DNA of 39,987 nucleotides from Chloroflexota bacterium (GTDB lineage Bacteria > Chloroflexota > Anaerolineae > Promineifilales > Promineifilaceae), in assembly GCA_022616275.1 (NCBI GenBank), contig JAKEFB010000208.1:1-39987 (forward strand). The letters are read 5' to 3'. The notes under the pieces were generated by a model that searched no databases, had not been told where the DNA came from, and saw only the letters and a list, made by a program, of their open reading frames with translations. Below are positions 7,116 to 15,438 of this stretch, one piece after another. Each line of letters begins with the position of its first letter. Positions within the stretch are counted from its first letter, which is position 1. Made by a program: the position numbers and the translations under genes.

Positions 7116-8492
7116 ATGTTTACGAAAGCTATGCAACAGAAAGTCCTGGTGCTTTTGCTTAGTGCGAGCTTATTGGTGGCTTGCGGCGGCGCAGCAACAC
7201 CAGAGGCGACGCTGCCGGCAGAGCCGGCCGAAACTGAGGCCCCAGTGAGTGAGGAAGAGACGCCCGCCGGCGAAGAAGCTGGCGCGGCCATGGCTGATTC
7301 TATTCGCCTCTCCTCGGTTCCTGGCGCCATGCATGACACGCTGGTAGCCCTGGCCGAGAAGTACATGGCCGCCAATCCTGATGTCGAGGTGACCGTGGAA
7401 GACGAACCGGAGGGCGGCGTTTTTCAAGCGCTCATTGCCGCCGGAAACCAACCGGACCTGGTCATCACTTCATTTGGTCCGGGGTTGGGGCAACTGGCCG
7501 CGGAAGACGCCCTCATCCCCTTGGAAGAGCTGCCCGGCGCTGCGGAGTTATTGGCCCAGGTAGAACCTGGGGCTGTGGAACAATTCTCCGGGCACAACTA
7601 CTACATCCCCATTGGCGCCGACGTGACCTTGATGATTTACAACAAGCAACTGTTTGAGGAGGCTGGCCTGGATCCCGAGGACCCGCCGCAGACCTGGGAT
7701 GAATTTCTGGCCGCGGCCGAAGCCATAGACGCCTTGCCCCCCCGTGAAAACGGCGACGAAGTCTATGGAACCGTCTTTTGGAATGAAGCACTGGCCTGGG
7801 GCGGCTGGTACTGGAATATGTTGCAGCCCGTTTACCTGAACGCCAACCAGGGTGAATGCCAGTTGGTTAACCGCCTGGGCAGCGACATTGTTTTTGATCA
7901 GCCCGAATGCGGCATGGCCGACTTCTTTGAATTTGTCCAGGCAGCGCAACAATATGCCCCGCCGACAATGGAGAAGAACTTCTTCAGCCGCACGATTGGT
8001 ATGTGGGTGCAGTATGGCTATTCCTGGGAACCCAACCTGGAAACGGCCGCCGAAGAGCCAATGGTTATTGGAGAAGATGTCGGCGTAGCCCCGGCGCCCG
8101 TACCGAACGAGGGCGATACCAGCTTTACTACCTACGGCGGCCGGGCGCTGGTGATCATGAAAACCACGCCTGAACGCCAGGCGCGCGCCTGGGATGTCCT
8201 CCAGTTCTTGATGGAGGAGGAAAACAACAAGCAGTTTATTACCGAATTAGGCTATCTCCCGGTTCTCACCAGTCTCAAAGACGATCCCTATTTCCAGGAA
8301 CCGGCGCGGCAGACATTTGTGGAACTACTGGAACATGGCGTCCTGCCGCAGCAGACCTCGGCCGCCGACCTGGTGGCCAACGCTTTGCAAGGCGTATACC
8401 AGGAGGCGGTGGTGGAAGGCGAATTAACGCCTGAGGAAGCGGTTGAAGCGGCGGCGGCCGCCGCACGAGAGGCGCTGGCAGAAAACCAATAA
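7116..8492 (+). CDS. Sugar ABC transporter substrate-binding lipoprotein
   Basis: 458 residues. A lipoprotein signal (VLLLSASLLVACGG, lipobox Cys at residue 23) is followed by an acidic, Ala/Pro/Glu-rich linker to about residue 60. The family 1 solute-binding fold then begins (IRLSSVPGAMHDTLVALAEKY...NPDVEVTV, and further NKQLFEEAGLDPEDPPQTWDEFLAAAEAI). It captures an oligosaccharide outside the membrane and hands it to the two permeases encoded next. The start follows a strong GGAGGAG site. The ligand cannot be read from sequence; the neighbouring PF10091 and GH94 enzymes suggest a beta-linked gluco-oligosaccharide. No ATPase gene is in the operon, so a shared MsmK/MalK-type ATPase is likely, as is common for such systems. 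Confidence 0.92.
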   Translation: MFTKAMQQKVLVLLLSASLLVACGGAATPEATLPAEPAETEAPVSEEETPAGEEAGAAMADSIRLSSVPGAMHDTLVALAEKYMAANPDVEVTVEDEPEGGVFQALIAAGNQPDLVITSFGPGLGQLAAEDALIPLEELPGAAELLAQVEPGAVEQFSGHNYYIPIGADVTLMIYNKQLFEEAGLDPEDPPQTWDEFLAAAEAIDALPPRENGDEVYGTVFWNEALAWGGWYWNMLQPVYLNANQGECQLVNRLGSDIVFDQPECGMADFFEFVQAAQQYAPPTMEKNFFSRTIGMWVQYGYSWEPNLETAAEEPMVIGEDVGVAPAPVPNEGDTSFTTYGGRALVIMKTTPERQARAWDVLQFLMEEENNKQFITELGYLPVLTSLKDDPYFQEPARQTFVELLEHGVLPQQTSAADLVANALQGVYQEAVVEGELTPEEAVEAAAAAAREALAENQ

Positions 8493-8512
8493 CAGCAGCT
8501 CTGAATAATGAT

Positions 8513-8549
8513 CCCGGCGACGTGGGCGGCAAAAGTTCACGTCGCCGGG
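8513..8549 (+). promoter_or_regulatory. Intercistronic stem-loop between binding protein and permease genes
   Basis: CCCGGCGACGTG (8513-8524) pairs perfectly with CACGTCGCCGGG (8538-8549) around a 13-nt loop. It lies 20 nt after the binding-protein stop and ends just before the permease ribosome site (GGAGG). No T-run follows. Such stem-loops commonly protect the upstream mRNA segment and attenuate the downstream one, giving excess binding protein over permease. Confidence 0.7.
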
Positions 8550-8565
8550 TATAAGGAGGATAGCC

Positions 8566-9513
8566 GTGGCTGATATATCCTCTGTGGCCGGCCGGGAGGC
8601 TGTTTTTCTCGCTGGCCGCCGCGCGACGTTGTGGCAGCGCATGCGCCGTTACGGCTGGGGATACGTTTTTGTCTCGCCGTGGGTGTTACTGTACCTGGTC
8701 TTTGGCCTGTATCCCCTTGTTCTTTCTTTTTATTTGACCTTTTTCAATTATTCCTTCGTTCGCCCGGAGGCACGCACGTTCGTTGGTCTGGGCAACTGGA
8801 TCACGGGGACGCTCGATCCGCTTTTCTGGCGTAGTCTATTCAACATTGTCTACAACCAAACGATTTTTATTGGGCTCAAGAATGGATTGGGCCTGTTGAC
8901 GGCCGTGCTTGTGTTTCGGGCCAGATGGGGCGGCCGTTTCTTTCGCACCGTTTATTTCATGCCGGTTCTTACTTCGGTGATGGTCCTGATAGTCATCGGC
9001 AGCTATCTGGCCGACCCTAGTGGTCCTGTTCAGAACTTACTGGTACAGAGTGGAATTTTGCGCCAACCGGCTTTCTGGAAGTTTTCCGCCTGGCTGCCCA
9101 TGCCGGTCATTGCCCTTATTAACACCTGGAAATGGTTCGGCATTAGCTTTGTCATCTTGCTGGCCGGCCTTTATTCCATTGACCCGCAATATTACGAGGC
9201 GGCGGCCATTGACGGAGCAAGTAGTTGGAAGCAGTTCCGTTACATTACGCTTCCCCTGCTCCGGCCGCAACTCTTCTTTCTCCTGGTCATTGACATCATC
9301 AATGGGTTGCAGATGTTTACCGAGGTGTTTGCGCTGTTCGATCTCTACGGTGGCACGGAGCACCAGGCGCTGACGCCTGTTCTCTATCTCTACGCCCAGG
9401 CTTTTGACCGTTCCAACATTGGCTACGCCTCCGCCCTGGGGTTGCTACTGGCCTTCTTAATTGGCCTGTTGACCTTTATACAGTTTAAGTTCGTTCCGAG
9501 TGGAAATGATTGA
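8566..9513 (+). CDS. Sugar ABC transporter permease (MalF/UgpA type)
   Basis: 315 residues with six predicted membrane helices; the first is YVFVSPWVLLYLVFGLYPLV at about 30-49. The EAA loop that contacts the ATPase is visible as YYEAAAIDGASSWKQFRYITLPLLRP (about 207-232). The start is GTG with GGAGG 6 nt upstream. It pairs with the next gene, 9 nt downstream, to form the membrane channel. The N-terminal extension before helix 1 is about 25 residues, normal for the MalF-like partner of CUT1 systems. Confidence 0.92.
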   Translation: MADISSVAGREAVFLAGRRATLWQRMRRYGWGYVFVSPWVLLYLVFGLYPLVLSFYLTFFNYSFVRPEARTFVGLGNWITGTLDPLFWRSLFNIVYNQTIFIGLKNGLGLLTAVLVFRARWGGRFFRTVYFMPVLTSVMVLIVIGSYLADPSGPVQNLLVQSGILRQPAFWKFSAWLPMPVIALINTWKWFGISFVILLAGLYSIDPQYYEAAAIDGASSWKQFRYITLPLLRPQLFFLLVIDIINGLQMFTEVFALFDLYGGTEHQALTPVLYLYAQAFDRSNIGYASALGLLLAFLIGLLTFIQFKFVPSGND

Positions 9514-9522
9514 GGTAATGTG

Positions 9523-10371
9523 ATGCGTGCTGTATCCCTGCCTAAAGTCCGGAGACCAATTCCCTGGTCAACGATTCTCGTTTACACATTGTTGCTCCTG
9601 GGAACTATTGTGGTGCTTTACCCTTTCTTTTACATGGTCATGAACTCCGTCAAGCCCGGACGAGAAATCTTGCACCGCCCGACCAGTCTGCCCAGCGAGA
9701 TTACTTTTTCTGGCTACGCCGGCGTTTTTGAACGGCTAAACATGGCGCTGCTATTCCGTAACTCGTTCGTCCTGGCCACCTCTATTACCCTTCTGAACAC
9801 GTCGCTCAGTGCCCTGGCCGCCTACGCCATTGCCAAGATTCCTTTTCCCGGCCGGAATTACATCTTTAGCTTTATGCTTACCACCATGATGATACCGACC
9901 ATCCTGTTCCTGGTTCCCACCTACGTGCTTATGTATAACCTGGGCTGGGTGGGCCATTTTCACGCGCTCATCATTCCCGCGGCCGTTACCGTTTTCAACA
10001 TTTTCTTGTTGCGGCAGTTTATGCTGGGCATCCCCAACGAACTCATCGAAGCGGCCCGGTTAGACGGCGCCAGCGAATTTACCATTTTTCTGCGCGTCAT
10101 CCTGCCCCTGGCCCGCCCGGCGCTGGCGACGGTGGCTATTCTCAACTTTATGGGAAGCTGGAACGACTTCTTTGGCCCATTGCTTTACCTGAACACGCCG
10201 GACAAGTGGACGGTGCAATTAGGGTTATTGCAGTTTCGCTCTTCCGTGCCGGGCGAGAACGCGCAGCAGGTGTGGGCAGCTACGACGCTGATTACCTTGC
10301 CGCTGATCGCAGCCTTCATTTTCTTGCAGGATCAGTTTATGCGGGCCTTTGCCAACGTTTCCTTTAAGTGA
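9523..10371 (+). CDS. Sugar ABC transporter permease (MalG/LacG type)
   Basis: 282 residues, six membrane helices. It carries the MalG-like start VYPFFYMVMNSVKPGREI and the EAA loop ELIEAARLDGASEFTIFLRVILPLARPAL (about residues 168-196). ATG 9523 is preferred over the GTG at 9520 because GAGGT lies 6 nt before it. It is the partner of the preceding permease. Its stop codon TGA overlaps a possible GTG start of the next gene, showing tight operon packing. Confidence 0.92.
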   Translation: MRAVSLPKVRRPIPWSTILVYTLLLLGTIVVLYPFFYMVMNSVKPGREILHRPTSLPSEITFSGYAGVFERLNMALLFRNSFVLATSITLLNTSLSALAAYAIAKIPFPGRNYIFSFMLTTMMIPTILFLVPTYVLMYNLGWVGHFHALIIPAAVTVFNIFLLRQFMLGIPNELIEAARLDGASEFTIFLRVILPLARPALATVAILNFMGSWNDFFGPLLYLNTPDKWTVQLGLLQFRSSVPGENAQQVWAATTLITLPLIAAFIFLQDQFMRAFANVSFK

Positions 10372-10379
10372 GGGCGCCC

Positions 10380-10976
10380 ATGACCGTGAATTTGGCCCCA
10401 GGAACTACCCCTCCAGCGGCCGTGGCCGGTGGCCGCCGGCCGGCCGGCTGGCGACGCTTCTTTCTATTGGTTGGCATCGTCGCCCTCCTATTTGCGGCTA
10501 CTTACGCCCTGGCCTGGCTCGACGCCGGCCGGCTCTCGGCCGCCTATTTGCAAGATGCGGAGGCCAGTTACACCACAGGCAACTACCTGGAGGCGTTGGC
10601 CGGATACGAAGAATTTGACGCCGCGCGGAACGAGTTTGTGGTGCATGGTGGCTACCTGCAGGTAGAACAGATCTGGAAGCACCCCAGGGCCTGGCCTGTG
10701 CCCGATAGCGTCGCCCATGCCAAAGCCCGTATTGGCGAAATCATCAACGAGCGTTTCACCGTTGCCGACGCCGAACAATTCGTCCAGGAAAACATTGGCC
10801 GGACGAATCCTTACCTGGGTGACGTTTATCTGCGGCTGGGAGAGTTGTACGAGGAAGAAGGTGACAGCCGTTCGGCTGAAGATATCTACCGTGAAATCGA
10901 AGAGTTATTTCCTAACCGACCCGACTTGATCGCCCGTGCCCAGGCCCACCTGGCACGCCTGGAACAGCAGGAGTAA
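10380..10976 (+). CDS. Membrane-anchored TPR-like protein in the sugar operon
   Basis: About 198 residues. One membrane helix (FFLLVGIVALLFAATYALAW, about residues 25-44) is followed by an extracytoplasmic helical domain with two TPR-like units: AAYLQDAEASYTTGNYLEAL near 52-71 and DVYLRLGELYEEEGDSRSAE near 145-164. TPR folds mediate protein contacts, so it may dock the permeases, the binding protein or the secreted enzyme to the membrane. ATG 10380 follows AGGG; a GTG at 10368 overlapping the permease stop is the alternative. It has no enzyme motifs. The association with a CUT1 operon is the main clue. Confidence 0.7.
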   Translation: MTVNLAPGTTPPAAVAGGRRPAGWRRFFLLVGIVALLFAATYALAWLDAGRLSAAYLQDAEASYTTGNYLEALAGYEEFDAARNEFVVHGGYLQVEQIWKHPRAWPVPDSVAHAKARIGEIINERFTVADAEQFVQENIGRTNPYLGDVYLRLGELYEEEGDSRSAEDIYREIEELFPNRPDLIARAQAHLARLEQQE

Positions 10977-11050
10977 TAGTGGCCGGCCTGCTGGTCCGTT
11001 AGCTGTAGAGGTATTTGATGTTTCTGCCGTGTGCAGAAGGGAGGTCTCTC

Positions 11051-12580
11051 ATGTTTACGATAGTTCGCCGCCATTTGTATCTTGTCATGGCCGTGCTCGT
11101 GTTTACGGCTGTGGCCACACCCGTGGAGGCACAGCGATATCTGGTACTGCAAACGCCGGTTGACCCGGCGCTTAAGGTCTACGCGGCCGATACCTGGGAG
11201 TCTTTTGAAGCCATGGCCTTTCCCAGCGGCCTGCCGACTGACAATATCAGCGCCGAGGGAGTGCGCGCCGGCTACACCTCACCGACCAATATTGGCAACT
11301 ATATCTGGAGTACGTTGGCTGCCCGTGACCTGCGTCTCATCACGCCAGGAGAAGCCAGGGAGCGAATTGGCCAGACCCTGGAAACCCTGGCTACGATGGA
11401 GCGCCACGAATACAGCGGTCAATTCTACAACTGGTATGATCCGGACACGGGGGCCAAGCTAACGGCCTGGCCACCTACAGGAGACCCGATTTACCCCTTC
11501 CTTTCCAGTGTAGATAATGGCTGGCTGGCGGCCGCGCTCATAATGGTGAGCAACGCAATACCCCAACTTCGTGACGCAGCCGAGGCCATCCTGGCCGGCA
11601 TGGATTTTGGCTTCTACTACGACCCTGCGGCCGGTCTGTTGCGCGGTGGGTTCTGGGTCGAGCCGCCCCCTGGTTGCTCCATCCAGGGAAACTATTCCGG
11701 CAACGGACCAGATGTTTTTTACACCTGTCACCATTATGGCTCCTTCAATACCGAGCCGCGCATCGCCAGCTACATCGCCATCGCCTTCGACCAGGTGCCG
11801 GAAACCCATTACTTCAAAGGGTGGCGTACCTTCCCCGGGACTTGTGACTGGGGCTGGCACGAAATGCAACCACAAGGCGAGTGGCATACCTATCTGGGTG
11901 TTGATGTTTTTGAAGGGCACTACACCTATCATGATATGAATATCGTGCCCAGTTGGGGTGGCAGCATGTTCGAAGCCTTGATAGTGCCTTTGCTGGTACC
12001 TGAAGAAGAGTGGGGTCCACAAAGTTGGGGTATTAACCATCCTCTCTATGTGCAGGCCCAAATTGAACATGGCCTGGACGAGGCGCAATATGGTTACTGG
12101 GGTTTCTCTCCCGCCACTAACCCATCTGGTGGCTATCGTGAGTACGGCGTTGATGCCATTGGCCTCAACCCGGACGGCTACGCCTCAAACAACGATAATA
12201 CACTGGTTGATTATGGCTTTGGCGAGTGCCGGCCACCTCAACCACTACCGCCGCCAGAAGCTTATACCGATGGCGTTGTCACGCCTCACGCCTCTTTCCT
12301 GGCGCTTGAGTTTGCCCCAGAGGCGGCCCTGGAGAATCTGGCTAACCTGCGTAGCGACTTTGACGTTTATGGTGACTATGGCTTTTACGATTCCGTCAAC
12401 GTGGATACAGGAGAAGTGTCACGCTACTACCTGGCGCTTGACCAGGGCATGATTATGGCTGCCCTCGGCAATTTCCTGACCAATGACCGCTTGCAAGCGT
12501 ACTTTATCCAGGGTGAGGTTGAAGAGGCTATGGAGCCTTTAATGGCTATAGAGGTCTTTACAGCCGGCCCCGGTGATTGA
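11051..12580 (+). CDS. Secreted PF10091 glycoamylase-like glycoside hydrolase
   Basis: 509 residues. ATG 11051 has AAGGGAGG 6 nt upstream; the protein begins with a Sec signal peptide cut after VEA-Q (about residue 27). The mature part has the (alpha/alpha)6-barrel signature of PF10091: TSPTNIGNYIWSTLAARDL, FLSSVDNGWLAAALIMV, SFNTEPRIASYIAIAFDQVP, PSWGGSMFEALIVPLLV and a late VVTPHASFLALEFAPEAALENL. This family includes GH144 endo-beta-1,2-glucanases and the related domain of cyclic beta-1,2-glucan synthases (established knowledge). It probably cleaves a glucan outside the cell, feeding the adjacent transporter and phosphorylase. The linkage is an inference. The C-terminus ends without an anchor, so the enzyme may be free or periplasmic. 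Confidence 0.8.
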   Translation: MFTIVRRHLYLVMAVLVFTAVATPVEAQRYLVLQTPVDPALKVYAADTWESFEAMAFPSGLPTDNISAEGVRAGYTSPTNIGNYIWSTLAARDLRLITPGEARERIGQTLETLATMERHEYSGQFYNWYDPDTGAKLTAWPPTGDPIYPFLSSVDNGWLAAALIMVSNAIPQLRDAAEAILAGMDFGFYYDPAAGLLRGGFWVEPPPGCSIQGNYSGNGPDVFYTCHHYGSFNTEPRIASYIAIAFDQVPETHYFKGWRTFPGTCDWGWHEMQPQGEWHTYLGVDVFEGHYTYHDMNIVPSWGGSMFEALIVPLLVPEEEWGPQSWGINHPLYVQAQIEHGLDEAQYGYWGFSPATNPSGGYREYGVDAIGLNPDGYASNNDNTLVDYGFGECRPPQPLPPPEAYTDGVVTPHASFLALEFAPEAALENLANLRSDFDVYGDYGFYDSVNVDTGEVSRYYLALDQGMIMAALGNFLTNDRLQAYFIQGEVEEAMEPLMAIEVFTAGPGD

Positions 12581-12587
12581 TTAGCGG

Positions 12588-14975
12588 TTGTCCATCGTTG
12601 TGGATAGGTCAATTACACGATTGCAAAACGATTACGGCTACTTTAGCGAAGATGGTAAAGAGTACATCATTACCCGTCCGGATACGCCCATGCCGTGGAT
12701 TAATGTCATTTCCAACGGCGATTACGGCCTGGTATTGTCACAGGCTGGCAGTGGTTATAGCTGGCTTACCCACGCCAGCCTGAATCGCATCACTCGTTGG
12801 GAACAGGATCTGGTTCGGGACGATTGGGGCAAATATCTTTATCTGCGCGACGCCGATAGCCACGAATTCTGGTCGGCCGGATGGCAACCTTGTGGCGGCA
12901 CTCTGGAATTTTACCAGGTTCGTCATGGTATGGGCTATTCGGTTGTCGAGGCCCGGCGGGGAAACCTGGAGAGCCAGCTTACTTATCTGGTTCCGCCGGA
13001 CGATCCCTGCGAGCTGTGGCTGTTGCGATTACAAAACCGAGGACGGCGCCTGCGGAAGCTGCAACTGTTTACCTACCTGGAATGGCTGCTTGGGGCAGCG
13101 CCGGACTGGCACCGGGAGTTTCATCGCCTCTTTATAGAGGCCTGGTATGACGATACCCATGGCGCCCTGCTGGCGACCAAGGCGATGTGGGACTTACCAG
13201 GCCAACCAGGGGTACACTGGAACCGTTCCTGGCCCTACGTGGCCTTCCACAGTTCATCGCAGCCACCGGCCGGGTTTGAGAGTGACAAAGGCGCTTTTAT
13301 GGGGCGTAACGGCCGCTTGTCAGAACCACGGGCCTTAGGCGACGGCCGCTCCCTGAACACCCAGGGCCGCTGGGGAGACGCCATCGGCAGCTTGCAAGTT
13401 AACGTTACCTTGCCGCCAGGGGAAGCCGTGGAGCTGGTTTTTACGCTGGGCGTGGCGGACGATACGGAGCAGGCGCTGGCCCTCGCCGAACGGTATCGCC
13501 AACCGGCCGCCGCCCACCAGGCCCTGGCGGCTGTACGACGCACCTGGCAAGAGATTACCGGCCGGATCGTGGTGGAAACACCCGATCCGGCCCTCAACCT
13601 CATGGCCAACGGCTGGCTCCAGTACCAGGCCATTTCCGGCCGTTTGTGGGGCCGAACCGCTTATTACCAGACAGGCGGCGCTTATGGTTTCCGTGACCAG
13701 TTGCAAGATAGCCTGGTGTGGCTGTTGCTAGACCGGCCGGAGCAGACGCTGGCCCAGATTCGTCTCCATGCGGCCCACCAATTCCAGGATGGCGTTGTGT
13801 TCCATTGGTGGCACCCGCTGGCTGAATGGGGCCTGCGCTCCAAACACAGCGACGACCTACTCTGGCTCCCCTTTGCCGCGATGTGTTACCTGCACGAGAC
13901 AGGGAGTTTTGACTGCCTGGAAGAGGAAATACCTTTTTGGGATGGTGGCGTGGCCACCCTGCGCGAGCATTGCCTGCGCGCCTTTCGGGTGGCGCTACAG
14001 CGGCGCAGCGAGCGTGGCCTGCCGCTCATCCTGGAAGGCGACTGGAACGATGGCCTTAACGCGGTGGGCCCAGCCGGACGCGGCGAGAGCATCTGGATGG
14101 CCCATTTTCTCTACTACCTGCTCACTGGTTGGGCTAGCCTCCCTATCCTGAACGAGGCCGACCAGGCCCGTTTTCGAACGGAAGCTGAAGCGCTGCGCGA
14201 AGCGACCAACGCGCATGGTTGGGATGGCGCCTGGTACTGGCGCGCCACCACGGACGACGGCGCCATTCTGGGCTCTGACCAACAGCCTGAAGGGAAGATC
14301 TTTCTCAATGCGCAAACGTGGGCCGTGTTAAGCGGTCTGGCGCCGGCCGATCGGGCCCACCAGGCTATGGCCTCTGCCAGGGAGCATCTTTATACCGCTT
14401 ACGGTCCGCTGCTGTTCGCACCGGGTTATACGCGACCTGACCCGAAGATTGGCTACCTGTCTCGATATGCGCCCGGCGCGCGCGAAAATGGGGGCGTTTA
14501 CGTACACGCGGCTTGCTGGGCCGTGTTGGCCGAGCGACGCCTGCACGGGGCAGAAGCGGCCTATGCCACCTGGCGCAGTTTCTGCCCACCGTGGCGAGGA
14601 CAGGAACCGGAAGTTTATGCGGCCGAACCCTACGTCATGCCAGGCAATGTCTCTGGCCCTCAATCGGCCACGCCAGGCCGGGGTGGTTGGACCTGGTATA
14701 CCGGTTCGGCCGCCTGGTACCTGCGCGCGGCTATTGAGGGCGTGTTGGGCGTGGAGGCTCGACTGTTGGGCCTGCACGTTCAGGCCGATTTACCGGCCGG
14801 TTGGAAGGAGTTCCGTCTCCAGCGTTCTTTTCGTGGCGCTCTCTATCACATTCATGTGCGCCAGGCGTTAGAAGGCGAACAACCCGGCTGCACTGTAGAC
14901 GGCCAGGCCTGCCAGACCGAATGCTTGCCTGTTGCTGCGGCCGGTTCAGTGTCGGTGGTAGAGATCGTGATTTAA
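12588..14975 (+). CDS. GH94 glycoside phosphorylase (cellobiose/chitobiose phosphorylase-like)
   Basis: 795 residues, the usual size for single-domain GH94 enzymes. The N-terminal beta-sandwich is recognisable (YGYFSEDGKEYIITRPDTP...PWIN). The (alpha/alpha)6 catalytic domain has TAYYQTGGAYGFRDQLQDS (about 361-379) and GDWNDGLN, whose first Asp, about residue 485, is the family's general acid. The enzyme splits a beta-glucoside with phosphate, yielding sugar 1-phosphate and saving ATP. No signal peptide, so it is cytoplasmic. The start is uncertain: TTG 12588 (8 nt after the previous stop) or GTG 12600, neither with a clear ribosome site. Substrate could be cello-, laminari-, sophoro- or chito-oligosaccharide. 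Confidence 0.9.
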   Translation: MSIVVDRSITRLQNDYGYFSEDGKEYIITRPDTPMPWINVISNGDYGLVLSQAGSGYSWLTHASLNRITRWEQDLVRDDWGKYLYLRDADSHEFWSAGWQPCGGTLEFYQVRHGMGYSVVEARRGNLESQLTYLVPPDDPCELWLLRLQNRGRRLRKLQLFTYLEWLLGAAPDWHREFHRLFIEAWYDDTHGALLATKAMWDLPGQPGVHWNRSWPYVAFHSSSQPPAGFESDKGAFMGRNGRLSEPRALGDGRSLNTQGRWGDAIGSLQVNVTLPPGEAVELVFTLGVADDTEQALALAERYRQPAAAHQALAAVRRTWQEITGRIVVETPDPALNLMANGWLQYQAISGRLWGRTAYYQTGGAYGFRDQLQDSLVWLLLDRPEQTLAQIRLHAAHQFQDGVVFHWWHPLAEWGLRSKHSDDLLWLPFAAMCYLHETGSFDCLEEEIPFWDGGVATLREHCLRAFRVALQRRSERGLPLILEGDWNDGLNAVGPAGRGESIWMAHFLYYLLTGWASLPILNEADQARFRTEAEALREATNAHGWDGAWYWRATTDDGAILGSDQQPEGKIFLNAQTWAVLSGLAPADRAHQAMASAREHLYTAYGPLLFAPGYTRPDPKIGYLSRYAPGARENGGVYVHAACWAVLAERRLHGAEAAYATWRSFCPPWRGQEPEVYAAEPYVMPGNVSGPQSATPGRGGWTWYTGSAAWYLRAAIEGVLGVEARLLGLHVQADLPAGWKEFRLQRSFRGALYHIHVRQALEGEQPGCTVDGQACQTECLPVAAAGSVSVVEIVI

Positions 14976-15067
14976 AAGCTGGCCAGCACTCCGGCCGCCG
15001 GCACATCACCATCAATCGCCCCCATCTGCCCCAAACGGCCGCGGCCGGTGGTAACCCCGCTATTAAT

Positions 15068-15096
15068 TTGCTCAGGTCCAGGAGATATGGTAGCAT
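15068..15096 (+). promoter_or_regulatory. Likely tRNA-His promoter
   Basis: TTGCTC and TAGCAT are separated by 17 nt, and the predicted start point falls about 10 nt before the mature 5' end of tRNA-His. The match to consensus is moderate. The spacer 14976-15067 after the GH94 gene holds no gene. Confidence 0.4.
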
Positions 15097-15112
15097 TCTC
15101 CCTGGTCTTTAT

Positions 15113-15186
15113 GGCGGATGTGGTGTAGGGGTTAACACGTCTGGTTGTGGCCCAGAAGATCGTGGGTTCGAATCCCACCATTCGCC
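15113..15186 (+). tRNA. tRNA-His (GTG)
   Basis: Complete cloverleaf: acceptor GCGGATG/CATTCGC with one G-T pair, plus the extra G(-1) opposite C73 that identifies histidine tRNAs. Anticodon stem TCTGG/CCAGA with loop TTGTGGC (anticodon GTG), and T arm GTGGG-TTCGAAT-CCCAC. The 3' CCA is not encoded. Confidence 0.96.
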
Positions 15187-15194
15187 CTGAAATC

Positions 15195-15216
15195 AGCAAT
15201 GAGCGATGAGTCAATG
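15195..15216. repeat. Short ATGAGYR heptamer array between two tRNA genes
   Basis: AGCAATGAGCGATGAGTCAATG carries about three 7-nt units of the GAGnnnT family seen at many gene junctions in the window. It separates tRNA-His from tRNA-Arg. Confidence 0.7.
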
Positions 15217-15234
15217 TAGCTCATAGCTTTTTTT

Positions 15235-15307
15235 GCGCCCGTAGCTCAATGGATAGAGTAGCTGGCTTCGAACCAGCCGGTTGTAGGTTCGACTCCTACC
15301 GGGCGTA
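15235..15307 (+). tRNA. tRNA-Arg (TCG)
   Basis: Cloverleaf with acceptor GCGCCCG/CGGGCGT (terminal G-T pair), D arm with AGCTCAATGGATAGAGT, anticodon stem GCTGG/CCAGC with loop CTTCGAA (anticodon TCG, reading CGA), and T arm GTAGG-TTCGACT-CCTAC. Discriminator A73; CCA not fully encoded. Confidence 0.95.
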
Positions 15308-15337
15308 CCTCAGGGATAGGGATAAAAAAAGAGAAGG

Positions 15338-15370
15338 GTCCAACATCTGGGATGTTGGACTTTCGCTTTT
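15338..15370 (+). terminator. Hairpin terminator after the tRNA pair
   Basis: GTCCAACATC (15338-15347), a TGG loop and GATGTTGGAC (15351-15360) form a perfect 10-bp stem followed by the T-rich TTTCGCTTTT. It is placed about 30 nt after tRNA-Arg. Confidence 0.7.
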
Positions 15371-15438
15371 CCAGCACACTATCACAAGTCGTCGTATCAC
15401 TGGTTTTGTAATTCAAGTTATAGGATGATAACGAGCGC

